Assembly (NCBI GenBank): GCA_002633005.1
Contig: NMRA01000050.1
Coordinates: 278,207 to 323,678 of the forward strand
Direction of reading: 5' to 3'
DNA from: Phoronis australis
Taxonomy: Eukaryota; Phoronida; Phoronidae
DNA: 45,472 nt
Each line of letters starts with the position of its first letter. Position 1 is the stretch's first letter. Below are positions 10,194-22,257 of the stretch, one piece after another. The notes under the pieces are model-generated. The model did not search any database, was not told the origin of the DNA, and was given only the letters and a program-made list of their open reading frames with translations. A program made the translations under genes and the position numbers.

Positions 10194-13100
10194 CTGAAGA
10201 GAATGACGTAATAACTAGTTACTTTATAACGCCATCAATGAGATTTGTTCAGCATGAAAACACGCACATTGCAAGATCAGACATTAACGAAAAGGTACTC
10301 CGGCTGTCTTTCAGCAGGTATGCGAGTGAGCCGCATTAGTTTCCCTTGAGATGTTCTGCAAATGTATGTTATTCTAAAAAGCTTTTGTGAAGCGTGAGAA
10401 AGTGATTAGTTTATAATTCTTAGCATCTTAACCAAGTTCTAGTCTAGCATTACTTCAGTGCTGATTTTTCTCAAATTGCGTGAAAGGTTTTTTAAACTCA
10501 TCTCTTGTTACTACACTATTATGTAATTTTGTAAGTGCGCTGACTTGCCTTTCCTAGACTTAATCCGCAATAAATATACACAAAATGTGTTTCATGCGAA
10601 TGTAATTCCAGCAAAAACCAAAACATGATTTTTTTACAAAAGAAATGTGAGTGGTTTGCCTATTAAAGTGGTTAAAACCATTATGTTTCTTGTTTTGACA
10701 AGTGACTCAATTGTCAGTATCATTAAACCTTCCTCTGTAGCACTGAATGAATATCGCAAACCGTGTATTCAGTGCTCCAAAATCAAGAAGATAAAGGACA
10801 AGCAACTTTCATTAAAAGTTTTTTAACTCCACGGACATGATTGCGACAAGGAAGGCATTACCAGGATTGTGTTACATATGAACGTGCCCAGCGCTTGTGT
10901 GTCATGTCCACCAATACGCGAATTTCTTGTCCCATATCGGAGCTTCTCCAATGTCCCGTGAGTCACGAATCCAGTTTCCCCTTCCACAGAACCGTTCAGG
11001 GAAAATGTGTACAATAACAATGATATATGTATGTATATATATAAACATTCCTCTAACATCTGACTGTTGGGTAGGTAGTAACGCAATAATTTGGTATAAC
11101 ACATACATTGTTTGTTGAAGAGATGATAACTACATATAGAATTACTAGTAAATAGTAAATAGGTCTATACACTACGGGGTCCTTTCCCACATTGACTGTA
11201 GAGTCTAAATGAGTCATCTCGAGACTCGTGGCTTCAATGTCCGTGGTTGGCACACCTTCTAATGGTGTGTGGTCGGTACACCACTGACCATAGCATATAA
11301 AATCGAGTTATTGTTTCACAACAGCTTTCTGTCAGCAAACATTGGATTAGCATGCGTTCACACGTCGGCCAATTAGTTTTATTTCATCTGAAGCCGGTAA
11401 CGCAGTATGATTTATTCATTGTCGATTTCTCAATCTGCACTCACGCCACCCCTAAGGCATTACAAATTGTATCTACTGTGACAGACTTTGACTTTTTGTT
11501 TAAGTTTTGTATACTAAACATTGGTCAGCGTGAAAATAATTCATTTTGAAACAGAACCACTTTTCCGGCCACAAACACGAAGATATTTCACTTGGTATAT
11601 TTACGGTGTATTTTGCTGGGAACCACTTCCTAAGCATTTCGGATTCACGAAGAAATCGAAAAAAAAAACGATATACCTGCTTTCCTAGTAGCTTCATGGT
11701 TCTCACAAGCGGGAACGATTCGCCACACCATAGCGGCACACACTCATTGAAGAACCACTGACGTTGCTGCGTCGTGTACTCACCTTCCTCACAGGTTAAC
11801 GCGACACCTTTCGGCGAGTTGAGATCGACTGTACACGAGGTGATGTGGATATAGACCGATTAAGACGGTAAAAAAAACTACTTAAGTCGGGTGTCATTCT
11901 CCTTTAAACTAACGAAGTCGGTGACACCCTATTGTTTTCTTAATCACTATTTGTAAGAATTCGTCGTTATGCTTGAAAACGAGTTGTTGTGTCCGAGCTA
12001 GTCTGCATGTTTGGAACACGCGCTTTCACGTTTTTGTTGTTAAAGTTGATGCAAAACGAGGCATTGTGTCCTAAACAACAGTGCACAACAATCATTTTTG
12101 CAGCGCTACCAATGTGTGAATGTAATGAATTTCATAGAAGATGCGTTGGGCATCAGAATAAAACAAAAAGAAAAAACGCTGGCGTATTTTTTTGCGTAGG
12201 AACCAAAACGCTAAAATTTGACGTAGTTACATCCCGGGAAACGACGTTTACAGTACTTTTGTCGACGTAAGAATATCAGTAAACCGGGAAATACAATTTT
12301 AAGTCATCAAATCATGAAAACTGACATCGTACAACGAAATTGTTCTTTTTTCCAAAGGACTTTAAACATGCATTAAGTCACAGGTGACTTTTCAGTAACT
12401 AATACAAATTTATATTTTGCTAAATGTACCTTTGTTTTGGCGGCTTTAACGGAAAATTAATTCAGTGACCGACAGATTTGTTTTGGAAATTTTTAGTAGG
12501 CAAAGACAAAAATACAAAACATGAAAATTGAGAAAAAACAGCATCGAATCCCTTAAGATGATAAACAACGTGTTTTTAGTGTTTCTGGGCTTCCAGGTCT
12601 GGCTATTATTAGTTACGTAAGCCTACCTATACAATATATAAGCACAGGGTACCAGAACACCACGGTTCGCCCTAGTTTCTGAGCAAAATCCATTGTACAT
12701 ATTCACGGTTTTATGAAACATATGCCATAAATATAGGCCAACGTCTCTTCGTATTTGTGTGACACACCACCGTTTCTATCACACACTCACCAATATCAAA
12801 CTGTTTAGGGGCAGGAATGCCCATTACACTCCCTGGGCCAAGAGGTCGGAGGTGACGGTCGAACTTTTGAGTAAACAAAAAGTTGTCCTGAAAGGAGTTA
12901 TACGGCCAGCGTTTCTTAGCGAAATACTTCTCCTTCTCCAACCAAATCCGTAGAACGACGACTAATTCACCATTTACCCACTGCATTGCTGGGCTGTTCG
13001 CATAGAGCACCTGTTGAGAGAATGGAGTCAAACCGACGTGAAATTGCCATTTTAAATGTTCTGTTGACTTCATGAATTCATGAATACATTAAAATATCTG

Positions 13101-15033
13101 TCTTGATAGTGTAACAGCAATGGCGTCGCGACGTCGGCTCGAAAAATTACGAATGCCACACAACATGTGCATGTCAGTGTATTTCTTAAAAAGGCGAAAC
13201 TCGCCATGTCATTTGCCAGCAAAAGAAAAAATACAAATTCGTTCCGTGAAATAAAACGAATATTTGAAAAGATTTGAATAAACGGTGACAAAACAAATTA
13301 CCTTACATGTCAGCATTCCCAATACAGGTTTAAATGTGATATTCATTTCTTTTTACGAAAAGGTTTTGAAAGAAAGAACGGATATATCCCGCTTTTTGAA
13401 TTGCTTAAGAGCTATTCATGTATGTGTCCCCGCCGTGTAAACTTGTCACAAAGTGCACAATTTTTATGAATTCCCTCTCCGCTAGTGTGCATTGCATGAC
13501 TTAAGACATACGGGTGAACATTTTTCAAAGATTTTTACGCACTTCAGAGGACAATAATGCACACAACTTAGCATCTGTGGTGTAAAGTGCTAGTCATCCG
13601 AAAATTGACAAATGTAGTCTTGGTAGATATTGAGATTGCCACAAACAACACTAATTTGGACACTAGGGGGTACTGCAGCAATAGGGTCCATCCAACAATG
13701 AACCCAAGTCCTGCTCATTTACCCTGATCGTTTTTGAAGGGTTTGGCTGACTGAGAAACTGATACTAAAAGTCAACACTCAACTAATGAAATCGCCAAAC
13801 TGGTGCGGGAACAGGTGAAGTGGGCAGGCGCCTAAGTGTTCGTATTCCCTCCTGTATAAAGTCGTATAACCAATTTCAGTAGAACACTTCATCAAACTTG
13901 GTAGATATTAAGGCCAAGTCAAGACATAAAACTGCTACTAGAGGCCGTATCACTCGTCAAAATTCTCAAAAGAGCAACGTCAGCAAGGTTGCCTTTAATA
14001 GAAACACATTCGTAACGACTAATTTAAACCATTTAGCAGCTAGAAAGGTAGATGTTAAAAATGGACCATAGATAATATGTAGTAATAAAATTACCAATGG
14101 AATATGCCAGAACCTTACCGCCTTCCTTAAAGACTCATATCTGTTAATTTCCATGATTTTCCACCAAGCTACTAGCTAGTTACATGGTCAGACAAAAATG
14201 GCGAAATTGTCCAATTCGTCTGATAATTAACATCAGCCATCATCACGGAACTTGGTAGATATTGAGGTAGGCGAAAGTTAATGTACAACTATAGGGGCAT
14301 AGCAGTATTCGAATCTCTCCAATAATCAACAGCGACAAATACCCAAATTTCGTCATGCCGATCTTTCACCGAAACCGTTTAGCAAATAGCGAGGTGGCCA
14401 AATTCGAAAATTGTAACTAGACAGCGAGACGGATGTCGGGGGCCCAGTCAGAAATGACGCTAACATGCACCCACATATGCTATATGGGCGCATACCAAGC
14501 GTCCACAATATATTATTGTTAATAATTTCATTTGATTGTAAAGAAGCACAAACTGCAAAATTTAATGGTTATTCGTGAAATACGAGATTGTATCAAAAGG
14601 TAATTGAAAAGTTGAGATAACTTTTTGCTTCTCTACAAACCTAATGTAGGCCTACTTTTGCGGCAATATAGCCTACCTGCTGATGGGCGGGATCAACCAA
14701 CATGTCTGCCACTTGTCGTTCTACTTCCGGTGAAAAAGAGTGGATTACTGATGTCGAAACAAAACCAGTAATTGCCATCGAGCGTCCTGTTTTGTTGAAC
14801 AGTGTTCCATTGAGTATATATCTCAGAACAAATTTGTCCTTGAGCGTTATTTTGTTCTTGTTGTCATGACGACCAAACCCCAAGGAGTCCACGGCAGGTG
14901 GTTTGTGAAGAGGGATGTCACTAGCATCAACCTCAAGAGACGGTTTATCCAGGACCACAGTGAGGAAGGACAGAGTGAACACAATGGCTAATGCCATGAA
15001 AGCCATCTTTTGCGTTTGTCGCCGGCTAACCAT
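9361..15033 (-). CDS. GH130-like beta-propeller, type II membrane protein
   Basis: Minus-strand exons 15033-14677, 13010-12791, 11828-11784 (probably optional) and 10193-9361 join in frame to 484 residues (469 without the third). The start MVSRRQTQKM is followed by one hydrophobic span (residues ~11-28), the plan of a type II Golgi/ER enzyme; N-glycosylation sequons lie at N75 and N80. Five repeating blade-like motifs follow: ANSPAMQW (123-130), DGPIEPRIL (209-217), DKHWCAFDDNGELYMVYN (277-294), LRGGTPF...GVVH (329-348) and FPVGIIL...GVHIND (406-426). By eye these follow the blade order of glycoside phosphorylase/hydrolase family GH130, including an EDPR-like element read here as IEPR. I infer a lumenal glycan-acting enzyme or lectin-like relative; the substrate is unknown. 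It ends convergently with the P450. It could instead belong to another five-bladed propeller clan (GH43/32/62). Confidence 0.82.
11784..11828 (-). CDS. GH130-like gene, candidate 45-nt cassette exon
   Basis: A 45-nt open segment encodes DLNSPKGVALTCEE flanked by split codons, with acceptor CTCGTGTACAG and a strong donor GTGAGT. It is phase 1 at both ends, exactly matching the phase-1 junction between the 12791 donor and the 10193 acceptor. Including it adds 15 residues; skipping it leaves ...FDI-G-DGPIEPR. Both products stay open. The frame remains open beyond the donor for 35 more codons, so an extended exon is possible, but that breaks the phase of the next exon. Confidence 0.5.
12791..13010 (-). 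CDS. GH130-like gene, exon 2 (first blade)
   Basis: The acceptor is TTCTCTCAACAG and the donor GTGAGT. It encodes VLYANSPAMQWVNGELVVVL and then a charged loop (EKEKYFAKKRWPYN), ending LGPGSVMGIPAPKQFDI plus one base. It runs from phase 0 to phase 1. The NSPAMQW...GELVVVLRIW pattern resembles the first GH130 blade. Confidence 0.88.
13619..14320. repeat. Degenerate repeats with CTTGGTAGATATT
   Basis: The motif CTTGGTAGATATTGAG or a near match recurs at about 13620, 13898 and 14251. Each time it is followed 30-60 bases later by an ACTA(G)GGGG...GCAGTA-type block. Spacing is ~280-350 bp. It looks like an old, decayed tandem or dispersed repeat inside the first intron of the GH130-like gene. Confidence 0.5.
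14677..15033 (-). CDS. GH130-like gene, first coding exon (membrane anchor)
   Basis: The start ATG is chosen at 15033 because a good acceptor (TACTTATCTTACAG) lies just upstream, at 15046, which makes the longer upstream ORF unlikely and implies a non-coding first exon. It encodes 119 residues: short basic tail, hydrophobic span AFMALAIVFTLSFLTVV, Pro/Asp-rich stem, sequons NGT and NKT. The donor is CAG|GTAGGC, phase 0. Confidence 0.82.
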
Positions 15034-15045
15034 CGTCCCGTCTGA

Positions 15046-16690
15046 CTGTAAGATAAGTACATGTATGACCGACATTCTAAAGCCACTTGTAGACACTAGA
15101 TTTTTGTGGAAATAGGAAGGAATGGTGGAGGTAAGGGAAGAGAACAAGAGTGAGAGAGCATTATTAAGTAACATTCCAAGTGTAAAATACATTTTTGAGA
15201 GAAGTGGTAAATGCTAAGGTTTAAGCTGAGAATTTTGTATTTTATACATCCTTTAACTACACATTTAACATCTCAGTGGTAATAATTGTGTATGGCACAT
15301 CGCTGTTACTTGACACTGCAAACACGGCAATCCTTGAGCATGTTTTTAAAGTGTTGTATTTGAAGAGCCAGTATATCCAAAACATCATGACAATTTATTT
15401 GGCATCAAAATCAGTACAGGACCGTAGAGAAAAAACAATTTACCCTCAAGTCACAATACAATGCTGGAGTTCCAAAGTATTTATCGAGACATGTACATCA
15501 CACTATAAACCTTCCGTAAAGCAATTCTCTTTGTAACTTTTTCCATTAATCGAGGATGCAGCCTGCTGCAGATAAATGCGTTTTCTAATTCAGCGAGAGG
15601 GGACTCAGCTAAGAAACAACAAATAGGACAACTTATGTATAACCGAGAAGTAACTTTCAAAAGCGAAGAGTAATTCTTCTGCGATGTAATTCCTCCAGTA
15701 AAAGACGCAGATTTGAATTTGTCACCGGCGTAAAAATTTGTACAATCGGTTAATGGATGACTTTGCAGTTGCAGTAATTCGTTAGCACACACACTGGTAT
15801 AACCCCCTGTAAAACTCTCTCTAGAGTATTCCAGTAAAAGAGCAAAAAGAGATCAATTGGACGTTCTACGGAGACGTGGCGACTCTTCACGGACAGTTTC
15901 CTTACCATAGAATGTCCTTCCATTTTAATTATCGACAAAAGGATTCACTTTGGGATTCGATGCTCTAAAAAGTACGTCCGTTTTTTCTTTAACATCATAT
16001 GTATTTTCAGACTTTAAAGTTACGTAGGACCATAACGACACCTCCGTGTATTTAGCAAAGTATCTAGAAAACTGTTTATATTTCTAAAAGTGCAAAAGCT
16101 GTAAAATTTGACTTTTTGTCAATCTGTTATAAATTGGGTTACGTGGTGATGTCATTTTGGTAATTTTTTTTTTAAAAGAAATCTACATGTAATAGCAAAA
16201 CAACGTCATCAAACTTTACTTGATATAAATATTCCAAGTGAGATAAAAACGCTACTACATTTTCGAAAATGTCATTTCGTTTTCTGTTTGCACAAATTTA
16301 AAAGATTTTTCATGGAAATTAAAGAAGTCTTATTTTTGTAGCTCCTGATGCAAAAGTGAATCATTCTAAAAACATGTCTTAACAGCTTCTGAAAACAGTG
16401 CACGAAGCATAGTATGTGAAAGTTGCATACGAATCCGATCAGCCGTCACTGACATATAATGATCCGATATCAGTCAAATTTGGAAATTTTGGAGGATTCT
16501 ATGTAACCTTAAGATGTGCTTAATGCATCTGTATGGGTAGGCCTACTGTTTCAGACTTACTGCATTAAAAAAGACATCTGTCTAAGAGTATGTACAAAGG
16601 TTTGGGTTTGCGAAATTCACCTTTCGATGAAGATCTCTGAGAATGGGGCCTTTCTTCGAGTAAACTCTCTAAATGAGTGGGTATCCTAAT
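15046..16690. other. Region upstream of the GH130-like gene
   Basis: It should hold the promoter and non-coding first exon of the minus-strand gene, but I cannot place either. There is no coding exon or repeat array that I can support. Confidence 0.5.
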
Positions 16691-16692
16691 TT

Positions 16693-18085
16693 TCAACAGC
16701 ATCGTAGTTGTAAAAATATCTTGGAGTACCTTTAAGTTCACGGCCAGTGCCATATCGACCACTAATCGCGTGTCCGGAAATTTTTGCGTTGGTGGGTCAA
16801 TGACGTGGTCAACACGTCGGGGTTGGATAAGAAACCGTGGCTTTAGTGCCAACACTCTCCCGAAATATGACAACCGAAAAAGTCCCAGGACCCATTGCAA
16901 ACAAGTCTCAAACTTAAATATAATATTGAACATTGTAGACCTCAGTTCTATCGATGATAATCAGCTAGCAATAGGCGTCAGATGTTGGAGTTAGTTAGAC
17001 AACTGCAGTGCTGTAGGCCTAGTGGTAAACTTAGAGGTAAGTAGGCGCCCAAAGCCCACCGTATCACCTCGAGCACTGAAAGTAACATACGGTGCGTCGG
17101 TGCTACGTTCAAATGTCAAAAGGTCGTTGGCTGCGCCTACGTGCCCCTACGTGCCCCTACGCCCCACTACAGCAGACCATCTGTTATCTTTGATCAATAC
17201 TAGCAACCAATTTTGTCAATAGATCAATACATGTTTAGATGGGTTACACATTTTGGCCTACCTGGGATTGCGTGCCTCGACAATATAACCACTCCTTGTC
17301 TGTGCTCTTCCTCTAGTTTCCACTTTTCAAGTGAGACTATAACAGCTAAGTGAGTTACATGAGTCACAGCTTTTCACACCCCATCGGCCCTGACTCACGA
17401 CAAAACCACCCTTCATTGTGACTGTGTACGTGAAGCTTCGAGATTAAGTAAGCCTATAGGTACTCATAAACCTCTTTAAATGCCCGTTGAGTGCCTTTAG
17501 GCATTGAATATCCCACACCCTTTTGAATTAGAAATCGATTGCGTAATTCACCTCGCATTGAGTATCGGAAGGACGGAATGTAAATAAAGAGGACGGACCT
17601 GCGGCCGGACTCTGGCGTTGGGTACTACACGACGACGGAAAACTCGGGAGAAACGAGGGAATTGACAAAGGGATATACCGCATGCGCGCATGCACCCAGG
17701 GGAGCTCGAGGTGGGGGGCTCGAATGAGCCCCCTCATCCCCCATTGGCGAAGTGGGCAAAAAGGACCGCCGCCTCTGAGAAACGAAATTAAGTCCATTGA
17801 ACAAGCACAAACGCGCAATTCACAGTGGTGCCCTCGTTTTTTTTAGGTTTTTTTAGTCCGCCCCGGCTGTTTTGTTACCCAAAGGTCGTCGGGAATTCGA
17901 GCCCCCCCATGTAGGCTGGGTGCGCGCATGTAATGTACCGCGGGTATACACTGAAACAACAATCAGTGACAGTGAATAATCTCTTAATTACAGAATGATC
18001 TCTTTACAAGAATTTGGCCAACTGAAAGTGTCGTATCGTAGCTCGTGTGCATCGTTTGTCTTCGCGGCGCCGCTATTGGTTGCAG
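16693..18085. repeat. 1.39-kb tandem duplication, copy 1
   Basis: It starts TCAACAGCATCGTAGTTG and ends CGCTATTGGTTGCAG. The next copy follows after an N and one or two bases. The unit includes a triplicated GCCCCTACGT-like stretch, the palindrome GCATGCGCGCATGC, and a GC-rich hairpin. I recognise no protein in either strand. Confidence 0.95.
17713..17907. repeat. GC-rich hairpin and 13-bp inverted repeat in copy 1
   Basis: GGGGGGCTCGAAT at 17713-17725 is matched by its exact reverse complement at 17895-17907. The left arm can also fold locally with the following GAGCCCCC. The same arrangement recurs in copy 2 near 19110-19292. Confidence 0.8.
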
Positions 18086-18086
18086 N
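18086..18086. other. Ambiguous base N at the duplication junction
   Basis: The only N in the window falls exactly between the two copies of the 1.39-kb unit. This suggests a joined gap or consensus conflict rather than a random base-call failure. Confidence 0.95.
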
Positions 18087-18087
18087 C

Positions 18088-19470
18088 TCAACAGCATCGT
18101 AGTTGTAAAAATATCTTGGAGTACCTTTAAGTTCACGGCCAGTGCCATATCGACCACTAATCGCGTGTCCGGAAATTTTTGCGTTGGTGGGTATATGACG
18201 TGGGTCAATACGTCGGGGTTGGATAAGAAACCGTGGCTTTAGTGCCAACACTCTCCCGAAATATGACAACCGAAAAAGTCCCAGGACCCATTGCAAACAA
18301 GTCTCAAACGTAAATATAATATTGAACATTGTAGACCTCAGTTCTATCGATGATAATCAGTAATAGGCGTCAGATGTTGGAGTTAGTGAGACAACTGCAG
18401 TGCTGTAGGCCTAGTGGTAAAGTTAGAGGTAAGTAGGCGCCCAAAGCCTACCGTATCACCTCGAGCACTGAAAGTAACATACGGTGCGTCGGTGCTACGT
18501 TCAAATGTCAAAAGGTCGTTGGCTGCGCCTACGTGCCCCTACGTGCCCCTACGCCCCACTACAGCAGACCATCTGTTATCCTTGATCAATACTAGCAACC
18601 AATTTTGTCAATAGATCAATACATGTTTAGATGGGTTACACATTTTGGCCTACCTGGGATTGCGTGCCTCGACAATATAACCACTCCTTGTCTGTGCTCT
18701 TCCTCTAGTTTACACTTTTCAAGTGAGACTATAACAGCTAAGTGAGTTACATGAGTCACAGCTTTTCACACCCCATCGGCCCTGACTCACGACAAAACCA
18801 CCCTTCATTGTGACTGTGTACGTGAAGCTTCGAGATTAAGTAAGCCTATAGGTACTCATGAACCTCTTTAAATGCCCGTTGAGTGCCTTTAGGCATTGAA
18901 TATCCCACACCCTTTTGAAATAGAAATCGATTGCGTAATTCACCTCGCATTGAGTATCGGAAGGACGGAATGTAAATAAAGAGGACGGACTGCGGCCGGA
19001 CTCTGGCGTTGTGGGTACTACACGACGACGGAAAACTCGGGAGAAACGAGGGAATTGACAAAGGGATATACCGCATGCGCGCATGCACCCAGGGGGGCTC
19101 GAGGTGGGGGGCTCGAATGAGCCCCCTCATCCCCCATTGGCGAAGTGGGCAAAAAGGACCGCCTCTGAGAAACGAAAGTCCATTGAACAAGCACAAACGC
19201 GCAATTCACAGTGGTGCCCTCGTTTTTTTAGGTTTTTTTTAGTCCGCCCCGGCTGTTTTGTTACCAAAAGGTCGTCGGGAATTCGAGCCCCCCCCCATGT
19301 AGGCTGGGTGCGCGCATGTAATGTACCGCGGGTATACACTCTGAAACAACAATCAGTGACAGTGAATAATCTCTTAATTACAGAATGATCTCTTTACAAG
19401 AATTTGGCCAAAGTGTCGTATCGTAGCTCGTGTGCATCGTTTGCCTTCGCGGCGCCGCTATTGGTTGCAG
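18088..19470. repeat. 1.39-kb tandem duplication, copy 2
   Basis: It is a near-identical second copy of 16693-18085. Visible differences include loss of CTAGC in the GATAATCAGCTAGCAATAGG stretch, loss of a few bases in the GCCGCCTCTGAG and AACGAAATTAAG stretches, CTGA lost before AAGTGTCG, and scattered substitutions. Sequence left of copy 1 and right of copy 2 is unrelated. Confidence 0.95.
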
Positions 19471-19780
19471 TTGCCTTGGACCCTTTCCGGGAAAAAGCGT
19501 CCGTGAACTGATTCCATGACCGGCTACTCCTCTAAGACTGAACCCCATCTTAACTTGAAGGGGCTTGTTATTAATTTTAAGATAGGGAAAAAGTGACCCG
19601 ATCGTGGCGGGGAACGCCCTCACAGGGTGGGTGTGTAGCACATGATATGAAATACTTTTATCTTAAAAAATACCCCCAGGGAGGCTGTTGATGACTTTTT
19701 CTTTGTCTTTTGTCTGAAAGAGGGATACAGTGCAGCGTCACTTGCCGGGATTTTCCGTAGATCAAAGCCCACCCGATGAA

Positions 19781-20125
19781 ACGCCCATTGGCGTTTATTT
19801 GGAAAATTATGCCAAATAAACGCCCACGGGAGCTTGTCCAGATAGTGGGGCGGTCCTTCGGAAAACTTTTCTCTTAGAAGCCCACTCAGCATCAACTTTC
19901 ATTGCACAAATCCAGTTTTATGAAGCGTTTATCATTTATAGAAACGAACAAGCTATTAGCTAACTATGACTATGTATAAATTCAAAAAAAACAGTTTAAG
20001 TAAGAAATGTTAGTCTCAGCACTTTCCGTTTGCACGCCCCCTTTTCCAAATGAACGCCTGGGCTTTTATTTGGTGGTACTAAACCCCATAAATATTTTAT
20101 TTTCCGAATACACGCCCATGGGCTT
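19781..20125. repeat. AAATAAACGCCC palindromic repeat cluster
   Basis: A perfect 13-bp hairpin GGCGTTTATTTGG (19790-19802) / CCAAATAAACGCC (19812-19824) has a 9-base loop. Related blocks follow: CCAAATGAACGCC and GGGCTTTTATTTGG near 20046-20073, and ACACGCCCATGGGCTT near 20109-20125. It looks like pieces of one palindromic repeat family. Confidence 0.75.
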
Positions 20126-22257
20126 ATCTATAGAGAATCCGGTATCGCTTTTTAATCCTTCCCTTGAATTGTCAAATTCATGGTACATAATCAATCGCCT
20201 ATAAAATTCCCTTTAACGGCTATACCGTTTTGGCGACTGCCGGACACTGTGCCCGTCGTGACAGTAACTTCTTGGCCCTGGTTTGAGCAAGAGCACACTG
20301 TATTAGGGTTTTTCAGGTCAACTCTAGCACTGGAACTTGTTCACTGACACCCAGAACATTACAATATGTTACAATGATTTTCTGCTTGCTTACACATAGT
20401 GGCCTCTATTGTTTTGTTGTTTTGTGCCCTTTATCGTCTGCCTCCCTATAAGTCCAAACAATGAGCTGCACCAGGAAGAGATTGCCATCCTGGTTATCTC
20501 TATCTGGCTATATCTGTATCTGGCTCATTGGCCCAAACTTCTCATGAAGAGCCATGAAAGGATCTCTTTCAAGTTTCGATGTTTGATAAAATCCAAGCCC
20601 CTTTTTGCCACTGCAGTTGAAACAAGTCGTCATGAGGAAAAGATGGGTCACACCACTTATATTTAACGCCTTGTGTTTTTATTTGGTCAAGTTGGAAATG
20701 TTCAACCAAGTGTTACGAGAAGTGTGAATTACTGAACTGAGGGCCAACACTTTGCCATAGAACAACTTTTGGTTTAAACCACTTTCAGTTAACATGCGGC
20801 ACTGACTTCGTGCCTTGTTGCGCTTTCTAGATTGAAAAATGATGAACGGGACTGGCACCAATTTGCACCCGGTTTTATCTGAAAAACATGACGTCTCATT
20901 GGTGGCGCACCATAGGATGCACTTTTTTCAGGGCTGCACTGCCCATGGTCCATGGGCGTTGCACCACAGGGGGCTGGGGGGCTTTAGTGCTGCGCCGCCC
21001 AGGCGGCTACCGGGCTAATAGAGAAATATTGAAGTCATTTGCTTGTGATGACGGCAGATTAGGCTGTGGGCGCCCAAAGCAGTATTGCCAACATGGGAAG
21101 TGCAGGCGATTTGTTGCATCCAATTAAAAGAAAGTATAAGAATCATGTGGCGTTGCTTTGGACGGGCATAGACGACAGTAGGGGGCTCCAAAATGTTAAT
21201 GTTTCCAATTCTAACACAATAATTCAGTAGGCCTAACGTGCGGGTAACTAGTGCTTAAAAGTTTACTTAGTTTTCAAGGCAAGGACACTCAGACTAAATT
21301 GAAAAGATTCTGAAACTCGAACAAGTACAAAATAAAAATTTCAAACTTCTACGGGTTATTTTGATAGTTCGCAAGTCGCGAGTCACAGTGGGATTGCAAG
21401 CAGGAGCAACATCGAAGTGCTCTTAGTTATATGATAACATAAAAGATGTCGCTCTAAAACACAGGTGTGCAAAATGATTTAACCCAGTTATGTACTGAAT
21501 GCAAATGCTTGTGTAGTATATCGTTATGGGGTATCTTCTTGTAATACATACTAGGCTGGGTGAAAATGTTTGAGCAAATACAATTTTCTGTTGTCAGACA
21601 AAATCACGATTCTGTTCCGTGTCGTTACATTTACAAAGAAGTACGTCACGTGATCACTGGGCGGATGATGATTGAAACTTTACAACGGTAACACCTGTAA
21701 TAATTATTCGCTTTATAGATATCAAATGACTTCGCTAACTTAAGGTGAGTTTTCGTAACAATGACAACCTACTTGGTTTATGAAAAATCTGAAGGTAGAG
21801 CCCACAAATAGTATCGACTGGCCGAAAACAAGGTGTCTGTCAAAAAACATTTAAATTAAGTGTCGCGATAGTATTCAAACGGAATGGACTGCCCCATCGG
21901 TCATTTAGCCGAATCGTTCAACGATACAGTTAGGAAGACAAACGTGAGGGGAAACTCTACGAGTGAACGTGTTCTAGTTGTGCTGGTAACTGGTTGAACA
22001 TCTTTGATCAAATTGTTCCGAAGCATTTTTGTTTCTCTGTGGACTGTCCGTGAATTTGACACTTGTTGTAACAAAATTAAATGTCAGCTTGCCAAACAAT
22101 GCGTCATTTTTCCCAACTTGTTGCCTCTACCGGAAGCATAAAGATGATCATACTGGTTTGAAAACTTTGTCTGGATTCTTAAAACTGTCTGCACGGAGCT
22201 GAATCAAAAGTCAAGCTTTTCAGGATTTTGTTTCTCGAACATCACCTTCTCACAATA
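20126..22257. other. Spacer without recognised features
   Basis: I see no gene or clear repeat array. A locally GC-rich patch at about 20930-21080 has a short open frame with no family resemblance. Confidence 0.5.

Noticed and set aside
11500-11739. Minus-strand frame containing WFFNECVPLWCGESFPLV as a coding exon
   Set aside because: It reads on from the candidate 45-nt exon, but ending at the next donors breaks the phase of the following exon; the 45-nt version fits better.
16565-16933. 122-codon minus-strand frame (and its partner in the second copy)
   Set aside because: The frame is shifted by a one-base indel between the two duplicate copies and matches no family.
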